From Acidobacteriota bacterium (lineage in GTDB: Bacteria; Acidobacteriota; Thermoanaerobaculia; UBA5066): a DNA stretch of 49,568 nucleotides. The stretch spans positions 1 through 49,568 of the forward strand of contig RHKY01000038.1 in NCBI GenBank assembly GCA_008363385.1, given 5' to 3'. This document shows, piece by piece, positions 23,763-32,400 of the stretch. The notes under the pieces are model-generated. The model saw only the letters and a list, made by a program, of their open reading frames with translations. It made no database searches and was not told where the DNA came from. The position numbers and the translations under genes are program-made. The first letter of the stretch is position 1; every line of letters begins with the position of its first letter.

Positions 23763-24305
23763 ATGGCCGGAAAGCTGCAGGGGACCAGGACCGAGAAGAA
23801 CCTCCACGACGCGTTCGCGGGCGAGTCGATGGCCCGCAACAAGTACACCTTCTTCGCCGGGGAGGCGCGGAAGGCGGGGCTCCTGGAGATCTCGCGCGTC
23901 TTCGAGCAGACGGCGAACGAGGAAAAGGAGCACGCCAAGAGGATGTTCCAGTACCTCGAGCTCCTCGCCGGCACCGAGGCGAACCTAGAGGCCTGCATCG
24001 CGGGCGAGAACATGGAGTGGACCGACATGTACGTCCGCTTCGCCCGCGAGGCCGAGGAGGATGGCTTCACCGGGATCGCGAAGTTCTTCACCAAGCTGGC
24101 CGACATCGAGAAGCACCACGAGATGCGGTACCGGAAGGTGCTCGAGGAGCTGAAGGCCGGCGCGGTCTTCAAGAAGGGGAACGAGGTCTACTGGTACTGC
24201 ACCAACTGCGGGCACGTCGAGAAGGGGCTCGAGGCGCCGAAGGCCTGCCCCGTCTGCGCGCACCCGCAGGCCTACTTCCGCCCGCTCCTCGAAGGCGAGG
24301 CCTGA
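23763..24305 (+). CDS. rbr: Rubrerythrin (peroxide-reducing diiron protein)
   Basis: A 180-residue rubrerythrin, a cytoplasmic NAD(P)H-linked peroxidase common in anaerobes and microaerophiles. The four-helix diiron domain (about 1-135) has Glu21, the ExxH pair Glu54/His57, acidic ligands in REAEED (about 96-99) and the second ExxH pair Glu116/His119. The C-terminal rubredoxin domain has CTNC (Cys146, Cys149) and CPVC (Cys162, Cys165) for a mononuclear Fe(Cys)4 site. Domain order and length are normal. The start is ATG at 23763, the standard N-terminus. It fits the peroxide-stress theme suggested by the pirin gene upstream. It converges on the DUF1569 gene. Confidence 0.96.
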   Translation: MAGKLQGTRTEKNLHDAFAGESMARNKYTFFAGEARKAGLLEISRVFEQTANEEKEHAKRMFQYLELLAGTEANLEACIAGENMEWTDMYVRFAREAEEDGFTGIAKFFTKLADIEKHHEMRYRKVLEELKAGAVFKKGNEVYWYCTNCGHVEKGLEAPKACPVCAHPQAYFRPLLEGEA

Positions 24306-24332
24306 GCCGGGGAGCGTCCCCCCCCGGGGCTC
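24304..24332. terminator. Weak bidirectional hairpin between convergent genes
   Basis: Outer arms GAGCC (24304-24308) and GGCTC (24328-24332) enclose an inner GGGG/CCCC stem. It sits between the convergent rubrerythrin and DUF1569 genes and could end both transcripts, but there is no T-run. Confidence 0.35.
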
Positions 24333-24341
24333 CGATCCCTC

Positions 24342-24791
24342 CTACACCCCGAACTGCCGGAGGTGGTGGTCGAGGTGCTTGAAGGTGAGGACGCCCCACT
24401 CCTCGCCGCTGAGCTTCCCGAAGAAGACGTGGGGGTTCTTCGCGGCCTCGGCCGGCCCGCGCCGGCAGAGCGCCTCGACGAGCCCCGCGAGGCGAGCCTT
24501 CTCCGCGGCGAAGTCCCGCTCGTCGGGGACGAGGAAGGTCGGGTCCGTCGGCGCCCCCTTCTGGAACGGCTTCTCGCCCAGCACCATCTTCCGGATGAAG
24601 GGCGTCACGAGCTTCCCGAGGAGGCTCTGCCGGCGGGGCGTCTGCCCGGTGGCGGTCTCCAGGACCGCCGAGCAGTGGGCCATCATCTGGGCGGGGTCCA
24701 TCTTCCCCCACCGCCTCGGGCTCGCGGGCTGGAGGCGGTCGAGCCGCTCCAGGAGGGACCGGCGGACAGCTTCGTCGAAGACGTTCTGCAT
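24342..24791 (-). CDS. DinB-superfamily DUF1569 protein
   Basis: A 149-residue DUF1569 protein of the DinB-like four-helix superfamily. Typical parts are the N-terminal FDEAVRRSLLERLDRL helix, KMDPAQMMAHCSAVLETA with one putative metal His, and the C-terminal FKHLDHHLRQFGV with His residues that would complete a metal site. DinB-like proteins are often thiol-dependent transferases, but the activity of DUF1569 members is unknown. The start is ATG at 24791, with an extended -10 (TGC then TAGGCT) nine bases before it. It is transcribed divergently from the gene starting at 24874. Confidence 0.88.
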   Translation of the reverse strand: MQNVFDEAVRRSLLERLDRLQPASPRRWGKMDPAQMMAHCSAVLETATGQTPRRQSLLGKLVTPFIRKMVLGEKPFQKGAPTDPTFLVPDERDFAAEKARLAGLVEALCRRGPAEAAKNPHVFFGKLSGEEWGVLTFKHLDHHLRQFGV

Positions 24792-24800
24792 CGGGCGCGG

Positions 24801-24806
24801 AGCCTA
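24801..24806 (-). promoter_or_regulatory. Extended -10 (TGC-TAGGCT) of the DUF1569 gene
   Basis: TAGGCT with TGC directly upstream on the minus strand, ending 9 bases before the ATG. The 15 bases TGCTAGGCTCCGCGC are identical to those at 34025-34039 before the TonB receptor gene. Confidence 0.5.
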
Positions 24807-24858
24807 GCAGGGTCCACCCTGCGGGAACGACCTCGACCGACCCGCCGGGCGGCGCCCG

Positions 24859-24864
24859 TATGAT
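24859..24864 (+). promoter_or_regulatory. -10-like TATGAT before the gene at 24874
   Basis: TATGAT ends 9 bases before the TTG start, so the mRNA would begin about at the start codon. Divergent to the DUF1569 promoter. Confidence 0.45.
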
Positions 24865-24873
24865 GGTCGGGCC

Positions 24874-25635
24874 TTGGACGTCGGGGCGCTGCTGAAGGTC
24901 TTCGAGACCTGGGCCGGGCCGGTCCTGGTCGTCGTCTTCTTCGCGTTCCTCGGCCGCGTCGGCTACTGGGTCTTCGTCGTCTCGCCGAGGAAGGTGCGCC
25001 GGCTGGTCGCCGGCCTCTCGGAGCGGGGCTACGAACCGGTCGACCCGGGGGAGGCGGACCTGGCCCGGGCCGTCGAGCGGCTGAGCCCGGTCTTCCCCGT
25101 CAGCCCGTGCCGGGACGCCGACGTCCCGCCCTGGAGGATCGTTTGCGCCGCCCGGCGCGGGTTCGCCTCCGCTCGCCGGTACGTGGTCGCCGTCCGGCGG
25201 CTCCAGAGGGACGAAGTCGGGGAGTCGACCTCGCACAGCACCCTCCTCCTCCTCGAACGGCGCGAGCTCGACCTCCCGGGCACCTTCCACCTGACGCCCC
25301 GCAGGAACCCGAGCCGCGTCCAGTGGGAGGAGCGGTACGGCGCGAGGGAGGTGACACGGGGCCTCTCCGACGAGCTCTCGCGCTGCTACGAGGTCCGCTC
25401 GGCGGACGCGACGGAGCTCTCGCCGCCCGAGCCGCTCAGCCGGGCGCTCGTGGAGGCGTGCCCGCTCCTGGAGCGGCGCGACCTGTTCCGGTTCTCGAGG
25501 GGCGTGAACCTCCGTTTCGGCCCCGACGGCTGGGGGCTGAGCCCGTCCCACGACGTCCACGAGCCGTCAGAGCTGGAGCCGCTCCTCGAGGTCTTCGACC
25601 GGGTCTCCGCGGCCGTTCCGGCCCGCCAGGCGTAG
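24874..25635 (+). CDS. Single-pass membrane protein of unknown function
   Basis: A 253-residue protein that I do not recognise. One hydrophobic helix lies near residues 15-36 (GPVLVVVFFAFLGRVGYWVFVV), followed by a basic cytoplasmic patch (SPRKVRR). The rest is a soluble domain of mixed strands, with WRIVCAARRGFASARRYVVAVRR and a paired LELDLPGTFHL segment that suggest a beta-rich fold like those of other membrane-tethered domains of unknown function. The start is TTG at 24874, chosen because a TATGAT hexamer lies nine bases upstream and the helix follows at once. The next gene begins ten bases after the stop, so the two likely form an operon. Confidence 0.72.
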   Translation: MDVGALLKVFETWAGPVLVVVFFAFLGRVGYWVFVVSPRKVRRLVAGLSERGYEPVDPGEADLARAVERLSPVFPVSPCRDADVPPWRIVCAARRGFASARRYVVAVRRLQRDEVGESTSHSTLLLLERRELDLPGTFHLTPRRNPSRVQWEERYGAREVTRGLSDELSRCYEVRSADATELSPPEPLSRALVEACPLLERRDLFRFSRGVNLRFGPDGWGLSPSHDVHEPSELEPLLEVFDRVSAAVPARQA

Positions 25636-25644
25636 CCTTCGCCG

Positions 25645-26076
25645 GTGGCCAGGAGAGTCGAGCCCTGCCGCAAGAGCCCCGAGGAACGGCTGGACGACCT
25701 CCTCGCCGGGTACCGCGAGGCCTCCCTCCGGCGCGAGGGGGGGCGATACGCCGCCCGGGTGCTGGAAGCCTCCGACTCCCTTCCCAACGCCGTGAAGTTC
25801 TTCGCGTTCGCCCTCCTGGCCGAAGGGGCGGAGGGCGAGGACGAGGCGCTCGACGCGCTCTCCCGCGCCGAGACCTACCTTGCGGTTGCGCGCGAGGAGC
25901 TGGGGAGGCGGTTCTCGCGGGAGCTGCCGGCCCTGCGCTTCCTGGAGAGAGGGATCGCCCTCCGGACGGAGCGGGGGGAGTTCGAGGAGGCGGTCCGCCT
26001 CTGCGACCTGGCCCTGGACCTTGGCCTCGGCCCGGCCTACGAGCGCAAGCGCGCCTCCCTCGAGCGGATGACCTGA
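25645..26076 (+). CDS. Small helical protein of unknown function; 3' end copied at 33753-33896
   Basis: A 143-residue protein that I do not recognise. It is predicted to be all helical, with TPR-like spacing (ALSRAETYLAVAREELGRRF, FEEAVRLCDLALDLG) and a conserved closing AYERKRASLERMT. The start is GTG at 25645, ten bases after the upstream stop. The last 25 codons and about 35 bases beyond the stop have a diverged second copy at 33753-33860. After the stop the base composition drops to about half GC, and nested inverted repeats follow, so this 3' end may be a hotspot for transferred DNA. The family probably has further copies in the genome (inference). Confidence 0.72.
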   Translation: MARRVEPCRKSPEERLDDLLAGYREASLRREGGRYAARVLEASDSLPNAVKFFAFALLAEGAEGEDEALDALSRAETYLAVAREELGRRFSRELPALRFLERGIALRTERGEFEEAVRLCDLALDLGLGPAYERKRASLERMT

Positions 26077-26315
26077 GGCTCGCGTGACCTGGAGTCGCTT
26101 CCGAATGTAATGCGGCTGATGATAGTACTTGCCGAATCAAGTTAGGCAAAGCCAAGTATTTGCCAGAGAAAATTCGGCATCGATTCCGCGAGACCATCTC
26201 CTGGTGCCGGTTCCCCAGGTCGCGCCGCGACATCTCGAGCAGGCGCCGCCCGACGGCGGCCGCCCGCGAGACGGCCGTCCCGTGACCCGGATACCCGCCC
26301 CCTCGTCGTCGTCTC
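26077..26315. other. AT-rich spacer with nested inverted repeats
   Basis: No gene fits this spacer. Bases 26095-26190 are much richer in A and T than the flanks. The outer repeat TGCCGAAT (26130-26137) pairs with ATTCGGCA (26172-26179). Inside it GGCAAA (26145-26150) pairs with TTTGCC (26159-26164). The remainder to 26315 is GC-rich with no recognised site. Confidence 0.55.
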
Positions 26316-27731
26316 TCAGCCCAGCCGGACCGTCCCGAGGAGCCCCGACGGGTCGAGTCGCTCCTTGAGCAGGCGGCAGACCTCCTTCACGAGCTCCGGC
26401 GTGTAGAGGTCGTAGAAGGCCTGGTTGTGCGGGCCGACGCCGTGCTCGGCGCTGTAGCTGCCGCGGAAGCGCGAGACGGCGAGGTCGTAGAGCCTCGGCT
26501 GCAGCTCGGCCTTCAGGTCGGCGGCCGGCCGCGGCGCCTCCGCCGCGCTCCAGACGAGGTTCACGTGGACGCCGCCGTCCCCCCAGTGGCCGTAGTCGCA
26601 GAAGCGGACGAAGGGCCAGCCGGCGGCGACGGTCGCGCGCGCGGCCTCGACGAAGGCGGCCATCGAGGAGCGCGGGACGGAGACGTCGAAGGCGAGGACC
26701 TCGCCCTCGTTGCGGAGGCTCTCGGAGACGCCGTGACGGATCTCCCAGAGCTCCGTCGGCTTCCCCAAGAAGACGTCCGTGATGCCGCCGCCCCCCTCGG
26801 CCTCGAGACGCTCGGTCAGCGCCGACTCGAGGAGGTCGTCGAGGGCGAGCCGGTCCGCGCCGAGCGTCGAGGAGAGCTCCACGAGGACCGCGTAGGCCGG
26901 GTGCCGGCCGCCGAACGGGTCGCGCAGCCGCGGCTGGTGGCGGAAGACCGGCGCGAGCGCCCCGGCGCCGATCGCCTCGAAGGCGGTGAGCACTTCCCCG
27001 AGCCTCCCCTCGAGGTGCGCGAGCAGGCCGAGGACGGCGGCCCCCGAGGAGAGGCCGACGAGCGCCGTCACCCTCTGGACCGGGCGCGGGACGACGCGCA
27101 GGACGACCTTCGTGACGATTCCGAGGACGCCGGAGGTGCCGACGAAGAGCTGGCGCGCGTCGAAGCCGGTGTTGTTCTTCCGGAGGGGGCGCGTCAGGTC
27201 GAGGACGGTGCCGTCGGCGAGGACCGCCTCGAGGCCGAGGAGGTTCTGGCGGACGTCGCCGTAGCGGAGGAGGCGCGTGCCGCCGGTGTTCGTCGCGACC
27301 ATCCCGCCGATCGAGGGGTCGGCCCCGAGGTCGATCGGGAAGAGGAGGCCGTGCTCGGCGAGGGCCGCGTCGATCCGGCCGAGGAGGACGCCTCCGTCCG
27401 CGGTCACCGTCTTCTCCACCGGGTCGACCTCGAGCGTCCGGCTGAGCCTCTCGAGGGACAGGACGAGCATCTCTCCGCTCCCGTCGGGCGTCGACGCCCC
27501 GACGAGCCCCGTGTTTCCTCCCTGGGCGACGACGCGGACTCCGTTCGCGGAAGCGAGGCGGAGGAGGTGCGAGACCTCCTCCGTGCTCGACGGCCGCACG
27601 GCGGCGAGGGCCTTCCCGCGGCCGTAGCGCCACCCCTTCTCGTACCGCTCGAGCTCGTGCGGCTCGACGACGACGGCGCCCTCGCCGAGGAGGACCCGGA
27701 GGGAGGCGAGGACCTCGTCGCGCGTCTTCAC
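26316..27731 (-). CDS. FAD-linked D-2-hydroxyacid dehydrogenase, probably D-2-hydroxyglutarate dehydrogenase
   Basis: A 471-residue flavoprotein of the GlcD/DLD/D2HGDH group. The PCMH-type FAD-binding domain covers about 38-217, with VVAQGGNTGLVGAS, DPSIGGMVATNTGG and RKNNTGFD loops that hold FAD. The C-terminal FAD-oxidase cap contains CDYGHWGDGGVHVNLVW, the usual metal-binding GHxGDGNxH region with Gly in place of Asn, and SAEHGVG near the end. Expected reaction: oxidation of a D-2-hydroxyacid to the 2-oxoacid, passing electrons to quinone or an electron-transfer flavoprotein. The start is ATG at 27731, overlapping the HglS stop by four bases. That coupling makes D-2-hydroxyglutarate, the HglS product, the likeliest substrate. 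Confidence 0.88.
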   Translation of the reverse strand: MKTRDEVLASLRVLLGEGAVVVEPHELERYEKGWRYGRGKALAAVRPSSTEEVSHLLRLASANGVRVVAQGGNTGLVGASTPDGSGEMLVLSLERLSRTLEVDPVEKTVTADGGVLLGRIDAALAEHGLLFPIDLGADPSIGGMVATNTGGTRLLRYGDVRQNLLGLEAVLADGTVLDLTRPLRKNNTGFDARQLFVGTSGVLGIVTKVVLRVVPRPVQRVTALVGLSSGAAVLGLLAHLEGRLGEVLTAFEAIGAGALAPVFRHQPRLRDPFGGRHPAYAVLVELSSTLGADRLALDDLLESALTERLEAEGGGGITDVFLGKPTELWEIRHGVSESLRNEGEVLAFDVSVPRSSMAAFVEAARATVAAGWPFVRFCDYGHWGDGGVHVNLVWSAAEAPRPAADLKAELQPRLYDLAVSRFRGSYSAEHGVGPHNQAFYDLYTPELVKEVCRLLKERLDPSGLLGTVRLG

Positions 27732-28801
27732 GCGAGGACCGGCGCCGTCATCTTGAAGATCGCCTGCGCGTTGCTCGTGTCGAAGCCGAGGTCGAGCCGG
27801 CCGTCGGGCTGGAGGTGGCGCGTGATGAACTCGAAGAAGGAGCCGGGGACCGGGCGGAGGACGAGCGCCCCGTCCGGACCGACGAACGGCCGCTCGACGC
27901 GGGCGGCGCGGTAGGCCGTCTGGAGGACGCGCCCGCTCGCGGAGACCTCGACGCGGTCCTTGATCGGCCGGCCGAGGGCCAGCTCCTCGAGGGAGAGGGC
28001 AGCCACGTCGGCGACGCGGTCCGTGGCGTGGTTGAAGGCGTTCCCCTCGGTCGCGATCCAGGCCGCCTCGGCGCTCTCCGCGAGGAGCCGTTCGTAGTCG
28101 GCGAGGGCCGGCGCCGGGTGCGCGCGGTCGAAGGCGCCGGCAAGGTCGGGGAGGATGCGCCCCGCGGCCTCGGCGGGGAGCCGCCCCTCGGCCTCGAGCT
28201 CCTCGAGCGCGGCGAGGGCCGCTTCGGGCAGCGGGTCTCGCGAGGCGCCGAAGACCCTCGCGGCGGCCTCCCCGAAGCCGCTGGAGAAGCGGTCGACGTG
28301 GAGCTCGCTCACGAAGTACTGCGCGATCGTCTCCGGGAAGTCCCGGTGGCGCCAGGCCCGGCCCGTCATCCCGAGCCGGTCGAGCGGGTAGACCTCGCCG
28401 ACCTCGTAGCCGAGAGGCGCGAGGACCCGGGTCAGCGCGCGCTCCCCCGTGGGGAGCGCCCCGGTCTCGCCGAGGACGGTCCTCACCGCCCCGTGGTCGT
28501 GGACGACCTTCCCGCCCCGGCGGACGCGGTCGAGGACGTAAAGCGCCCCCGCCGGCACCCGCCGGGTGAGGTCGTCGAAGAGGAGGAGGTTGAGCGCCTG
28601 CGCGAGCTCGGCGCGCGAGACCGGTCCCGACGGCGGCCGGAGGAGGGCGGCGTCGATCTCGACCGACGCCACGAGCGCCCCGGCGCGCGCCCGCCCGAGG
28701 ACCCCCTCGACCAGCCCGATCACACGCGACTCGGACGGCCTCGTCGTCTCCACGAGCACCCCCGCCTGCGGAGGCCGTCCCGGGCCTCCGAGAGAAATCA
28801 T
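27728..28801 (-). CDS. hglS: HglS: 2-oxoadipate dioxygenase/decarboxylase (DUF1338)
   Basis: A 357-residue DUF1338 protein. Characterised HglS uses Fe(II) and O2 to turn 2-oxoadipate into D-2-hydroxyglutarate in lysine breakdown. The Pseudomonas enzyme uses His70, His226 and Glu294 as metal ligands and Arg74 for substrate. Here His103, His258 and Glu324 have nearly the same spacing (155 and 66 versus 156 and 68), and Arg107 lies four residues after His103, as expected. The FFEFITR closing motif is like that of hydroxyphenylpyruvate dioxygenases. The protein is about 100 residues shorter than the Pseudomonas enzyme. ATG at 28801 is given as start, but a TACAAT hexamer overlaps it and a hairpin follows, so a GTG start at 28759 or 28753 is possible. 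Confidence 0.9.
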   Translation of the reverse strand: MISLGGPGRPPQAGVLVETTRPSESRVIGLVEGVLGRARAGALVASVEIDAALLRPPSGPVSRAELAQALNLLLFDDLTRRVPAGALYVLDRVRRGGKVVHDHGAVRTVLGETGALPTGERALTRVLAPLGYEVGEVYPLDRLGMTGRAWRHRDFPETIAQYFVSELHVDRFSSGFGEAAARVFGASRDPLPEAALAALEELEAEGRLPAEAAGRILPDLAGAFDRAHPAPALADYERLLAESAEAAWIATEGNAFNHATDRVADVAALSLEELALGRPIKDRVEVSASGRVLQTAYRAARVERPFVGPDGALVLRPVPGSFFEFITRHLQPDGRLDLGFDTSNAQAIFKMTAPVLA

Positions 28802-28805
28802 TGTA
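28769..28805 (-). promoter_or_regulatory. Possible promoter and 5' hairpin of hglS
   Basis: On the minus strand TACAAT (28805-28800) overlaps the annotated ATG. If it is a -10, transcription starts near 28793, and an 8-bp perfect stem (CGGAGGCC and GGCCTCCG, 28769-28776 and 28783-28790) forms in the first 25 bases of the mRNA. GTG codons at 28759 and 28753 would then be the real starts. Confidence 0.35.
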
Positions 28806-28984
28806 GTGCGGCAGGCGGCGCTCCCCGGGACGGTGCGGCCGGCCGGATCGACTCGGCGGCGACCTCCCACCGCAGCTCCAGGGCTCGAGGGGGAGAATCC
28901 AGACGTGCGGCGGCCTCTCGCGCTGCGAGTCTTCCTGCGGGACGCCTGACCCGACCGGACACCTTCCCTCGGGGCGGGCGGAGG

Positions 28985-28990
28985 TATCCT
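28985..28990 (+). promoter_or_regulatory. -10-like TATCCT before hicB
   Basis: TATCCT ends six bases before the GTG start of hicB. GGAGG overlaps it at 28980-28984, 12 bases from the start, which is long for a ribosome site. A near-leaderless transcript is the simpler reading. Confidence 0.45.
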
Positions 28991-28996
28991 TGCCGC

Positions 28997-29215
28997 GTGA
29001 CGAGAACCTTCCCTGTACTCCTCCACCCCGGCGAGGACGGATTCGTCCTCGCCGAGTGTCCGGCTCTCGAGGGTTGCTTCACGCAGGGCCGGACCCGGGA
29101 GGAGGCTCTCGAGAACATCCGGGAGGTCATCGAGCTCGCCCTCGGTGGAGGAGAAGCCGTCCCGGCCGAGCCCGCCGCAGGCTGGGAGCTCGCCACGGTT
29201 CCCGTCACCTTCTGA
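28997..29215 (+). CDS. hicB: HicB-family antitoxin
   Basis: A 72-residue HicB-type protein with the partly degraded RNase H fold used by these antitoxins: FPVLLHPGEDGFVLAECPALEGCFTQGRTREEALENIREVIELAL. There is no added DNA-binding domain, so autoregulation may need the toxin. The start is GTG at 28997. Its TGA overlaps the toxin ATG by one base (TGATG), so both proteins are made from one mRNA. The antitoxin-first order is common outside Enterobacteria. It would bind and neutralise the HicA ribonuclease. Confidence 0.9.
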   Translation: MTRTFPVLLHPGEDGFVLAECPALEGCFTQGRTREEALENIREVIELALGGGEAVPAEPAAGWELATVPVTF

Positions 29216-29433
29216 TGCCGCCGCTCCCGATCATCTCGGGAACGACGTGCATCGCCGCCCTCGAGCGGCTCGGCTATCAGGCGGAGCGATCGCGCGGCAG
29301 CCACGTGTGGCTGACGGCGCCCGGAAGGCCCTCCGTTCCCGTGCCTCTCCACCGCACTCTGGACCGGGGGACGCTCCGGATGATCATCCGAACGGCCGGC
29401 CTCACCGTCGAGGAGTTCCTCCGGCTTCTGTAG
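29215..29433 (+). CDS. hicA: HicA-family mRNA interferase toxin
   Basis: A 72-residue HicA toxin with the double-stranded-RNA-binding-like fold. Typical features are LERLGYQAERSRGSHVWLTAPG, with the catalytic His in GSH, VPVPLHRTLDRGTLRMIIRTAGLTVEEFLRLL, and the expected length. It cuts mRNA when free of HicB. The start is ATG at 29215, overlapping the antitoxin stop. Its last 32 bases run opposite the 3' end of the RND transporter gene, so the two coding regions overlap tail-to-tail. Confidence 0.92.
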   Translation: MPPLPIISGTTCIAALERLGYQAERSRGSHVWLTAPGRPSVPVPLHRTLDRGTLRMIIRTAGLTVEEFLRLL

Positions 29434-32400
29434 CGGGGTCCGTCCCTGGCGTGCCCCCTGCCCCGTCCACCAGGAACCTCCGCCGCATCCGGTCGGCGAG
29501 GCCGGAGAGGGTCAGGTAGAGGCACGGGACGACGAAGAGCGTGAGGAGCGTCGAGAGGGTCAGGCCGCCGATGACGGCGACCGCCATCGGGTTCATCAGC
29601 TCGCCCCCCTCCGCGTGGTTCAGGGCGAGGGGGAGCATCCCGACGACCGTCGTCAGGACGGTCATGACGATCGGCCTCACGCGGAGCGGGGCCGCGGCGA
29701 GGACGGTGTCGAGCCGCGGGACGGCGCCGCCGCGACGGCGGATCTCGAAGTACTCGACGAGGAGGATCCCGTTGTTGACGACGATCCCCGCGAGGAGGAT
29801 GACGCCGAGCATCACCGGGGCCGACATCGGGAGGCCCGTCAGCGTGAGGGCGAGGACGACGCCGACGAGGGCGAGCGGGATCGCCGCCATGATGACGAGC
29901 GGGTCGACGAGCGACTCGTACTGGACGGCCATCACCGCGAAGACGAGGAAGACGGCGAGGAGGACGACGGTGACGAGGACGCGGCGGTTCTCGTCGACCG
30001 CCTCCTGCTGGCCGCCGAAGCGGACCGTGTAGCCGTCCGGCAGGGGAAGGTCGGCGAGCGCCTTCCGCGCGCCTTCCGTCGCCTCGCTGATCGACCAGAC
30101 CTGCGGGAGGACCGACGCCCCGACGGTGACGAGGCGGTTCTGGTTCTCCCGCTGGATCGTCTGGGGCGCCGCGGCCTCGCGGACGTCGGCCACGTCGCGA
30201 AGCCGCAGGGCCGCGCCGCTCCGAGGGAAGAGCGGGAGGGACGCCATCTCGGAGGCGTCCCGCACCTTCTCCGGGTCGAACCTGACCCGCACGTCGAACT
30301 CCCGGTCGCCTTCCGTCAGGCGCGTCGCGACCGAGCCGCCGACCGCCGTCCTCACCGTCCGGCCGACCTCGCCGACGTCGAGGCCGAGGTCGGCGGCGCG
30401 CCGCCGGTCGACGACGACCCGCAGCTCGGGGGCCGTCTCCTTCAGGCTCGTCTCCACGTTCGAGAGGCCTTCGAGCCGCGAGAGCCGCGCCTCCACCTCC
30501 TCGCCGAGCCGCTGGAGGGTCGGGAGGTCGTCGCCGAAGACCTTCACCTCGAGGTCCTCGGTCCCCGTCGAGGTGCGAAGGCCGCGGATCCGCGGGGGCT
30601 GGACGCGAACGCGGGCGTCGGCGAGCTCGGGGAGGGCCGAGAGCTCGGCCTGGGCGCGCTGCAGCCAGGCGGAGGCCGTCATCCCACGGCTCCGCCGGGG
30701 CTCGACCTCGACCTCCATGCTCGCGAACCGGGGGCGCACCCACATCCCGCGCCCCCAGATGCCGCCGCCGGCCGCCGCGAAGACGTGGCGGACGGCGGGG
30801 AGCTCGCGGACGACCTTCTCGGCCGCGAGGGTCGCGCGGTTCGTCACGTCGACGGGCGTGCCGACCGGCAGCTCGATCGAGACGCGGAAGCGGCCGTCGT
30901 CCACCTGCGGGAGGAACTCGTTCCCGAGGCGGGTCGCGAAGACGGCGCTGCCGGCGAAGGCGACGACGGCGGCGACGAGGACGGCCGTGGGGTGCCGGAG
31001 GACGCCGGGGAGGACGGCCCGGTAGGCGCGGGTCACGGCGTCCATCGCCGCGGGCACGACCCGGAGGAGCCGCGCCCGCTCGAGCCCGGAGGAGGCCTTC
31101 AGCTTGAAGAGCTGGGCCGCGAGCATCGGGACGAGGGTCAAGGCGACGACGAGGGAGACGACGATCGCGAACGAGATCGTCAGGAGGAGCTCGCGGAAGA
31201 GGAGGGCCGCCAGGCCCGTGATCAGGAGGAACGGCGCCACCGAGGCGAGGTTCGTGACGGTAGACGCGACGACCGCCGAGGCGACCTCGCCGGCGCCGAC
31301 GTGCGCCGCCTCGACGGGGTCGGGGTGCTCCCGCTGGTGCCGGTCGATGTTCTCGAGCATGACGATCGCGTTGTCGACGAGCATCCCGATGCCGAGCGCG
31401 AGGCCGCCGAGCGACATGATGTTCAGCGTCAGGCCGGAGGTCCCCATCAGGGCCACGCAGCCGAGGATCGAGATCGGGATCGCCGTCCCGATGATGAGCG
31501 TCCGCCGCACGGAGCGGAGGAAGAGGAAGACGACGAGCATCGCGAGCCCGCCGCCGAGGGCCGCCGCCTGGCCGACGCCGCTCACCGAGGCGCGGACGAA
31601 GAAGGCCTGGTCCTGCGTCACCTGGGTCGTCACGTCGGGCGGGAAGAAGCCGTCGCGCTTCAGCCGCTCGAGGACCCGGTTGCAGCCGTCGACGACCTGC
31701 ACCGTGTTCGCGTCGGGCTGCTTGGAGATGGCGACCTGGACGGCCGGCCTCCCGTCGAGGCGCGCGAAGACCCGGTCGTCGACGTGGGTGTCGCGCACCT
31801 CGGCCACGTCCGAGAGGGCGACGTCGCCGCCCCCGGGAAGGGGGAGGCGGACGGCGGCGATGTCCTCGGGCGAGGCGAACTTCCCCTTCGTCTTCGAGAC
31901 GACCTCGCGGCTCGACGACTGCAGGCGCCCCGCGGCGACGTCCTGGTTCTCCTCGCGGATCCGCGTCAGGAGCTCGGAGACGGTCAGCCGGTAGGAGCGG
32001 AGCCGCTCGGGGTCGAGCCGGACCTGGATCTCCCGGTCGAGGCCGCCCGCCACGTCGACCGAGGCGACCCCCTCGACGGTCAGGAGCTGCCGAGCGAGCT
32101 GGTCCTCGCACCAGCGCTTCAGCCATCCCTCGTCCCGCGTGGGCGAGGAGACGGCGAAGTTCAGGACGGGGATCTGGGACGGGTCCCGCTTGCCGATCGT
32201 CGGCGGGTCGGCCTCCTCGGGGAGCGCCGAGCGGGCCTGGTCGAGCTTCGTGGAGGCGTCGCGCAGAGCGACGTCGACGTTCGTCCCGTACGAGAAGTGG
32301 ATGTCGACGTCGGTGTCCCCCTCGGACGACTCCGAGGTGATGAGGATCGCGTTCTCCGTCGTCGCGAGCCGCCGCTCGAGGAGCTTCGTGACGGTCTGCT

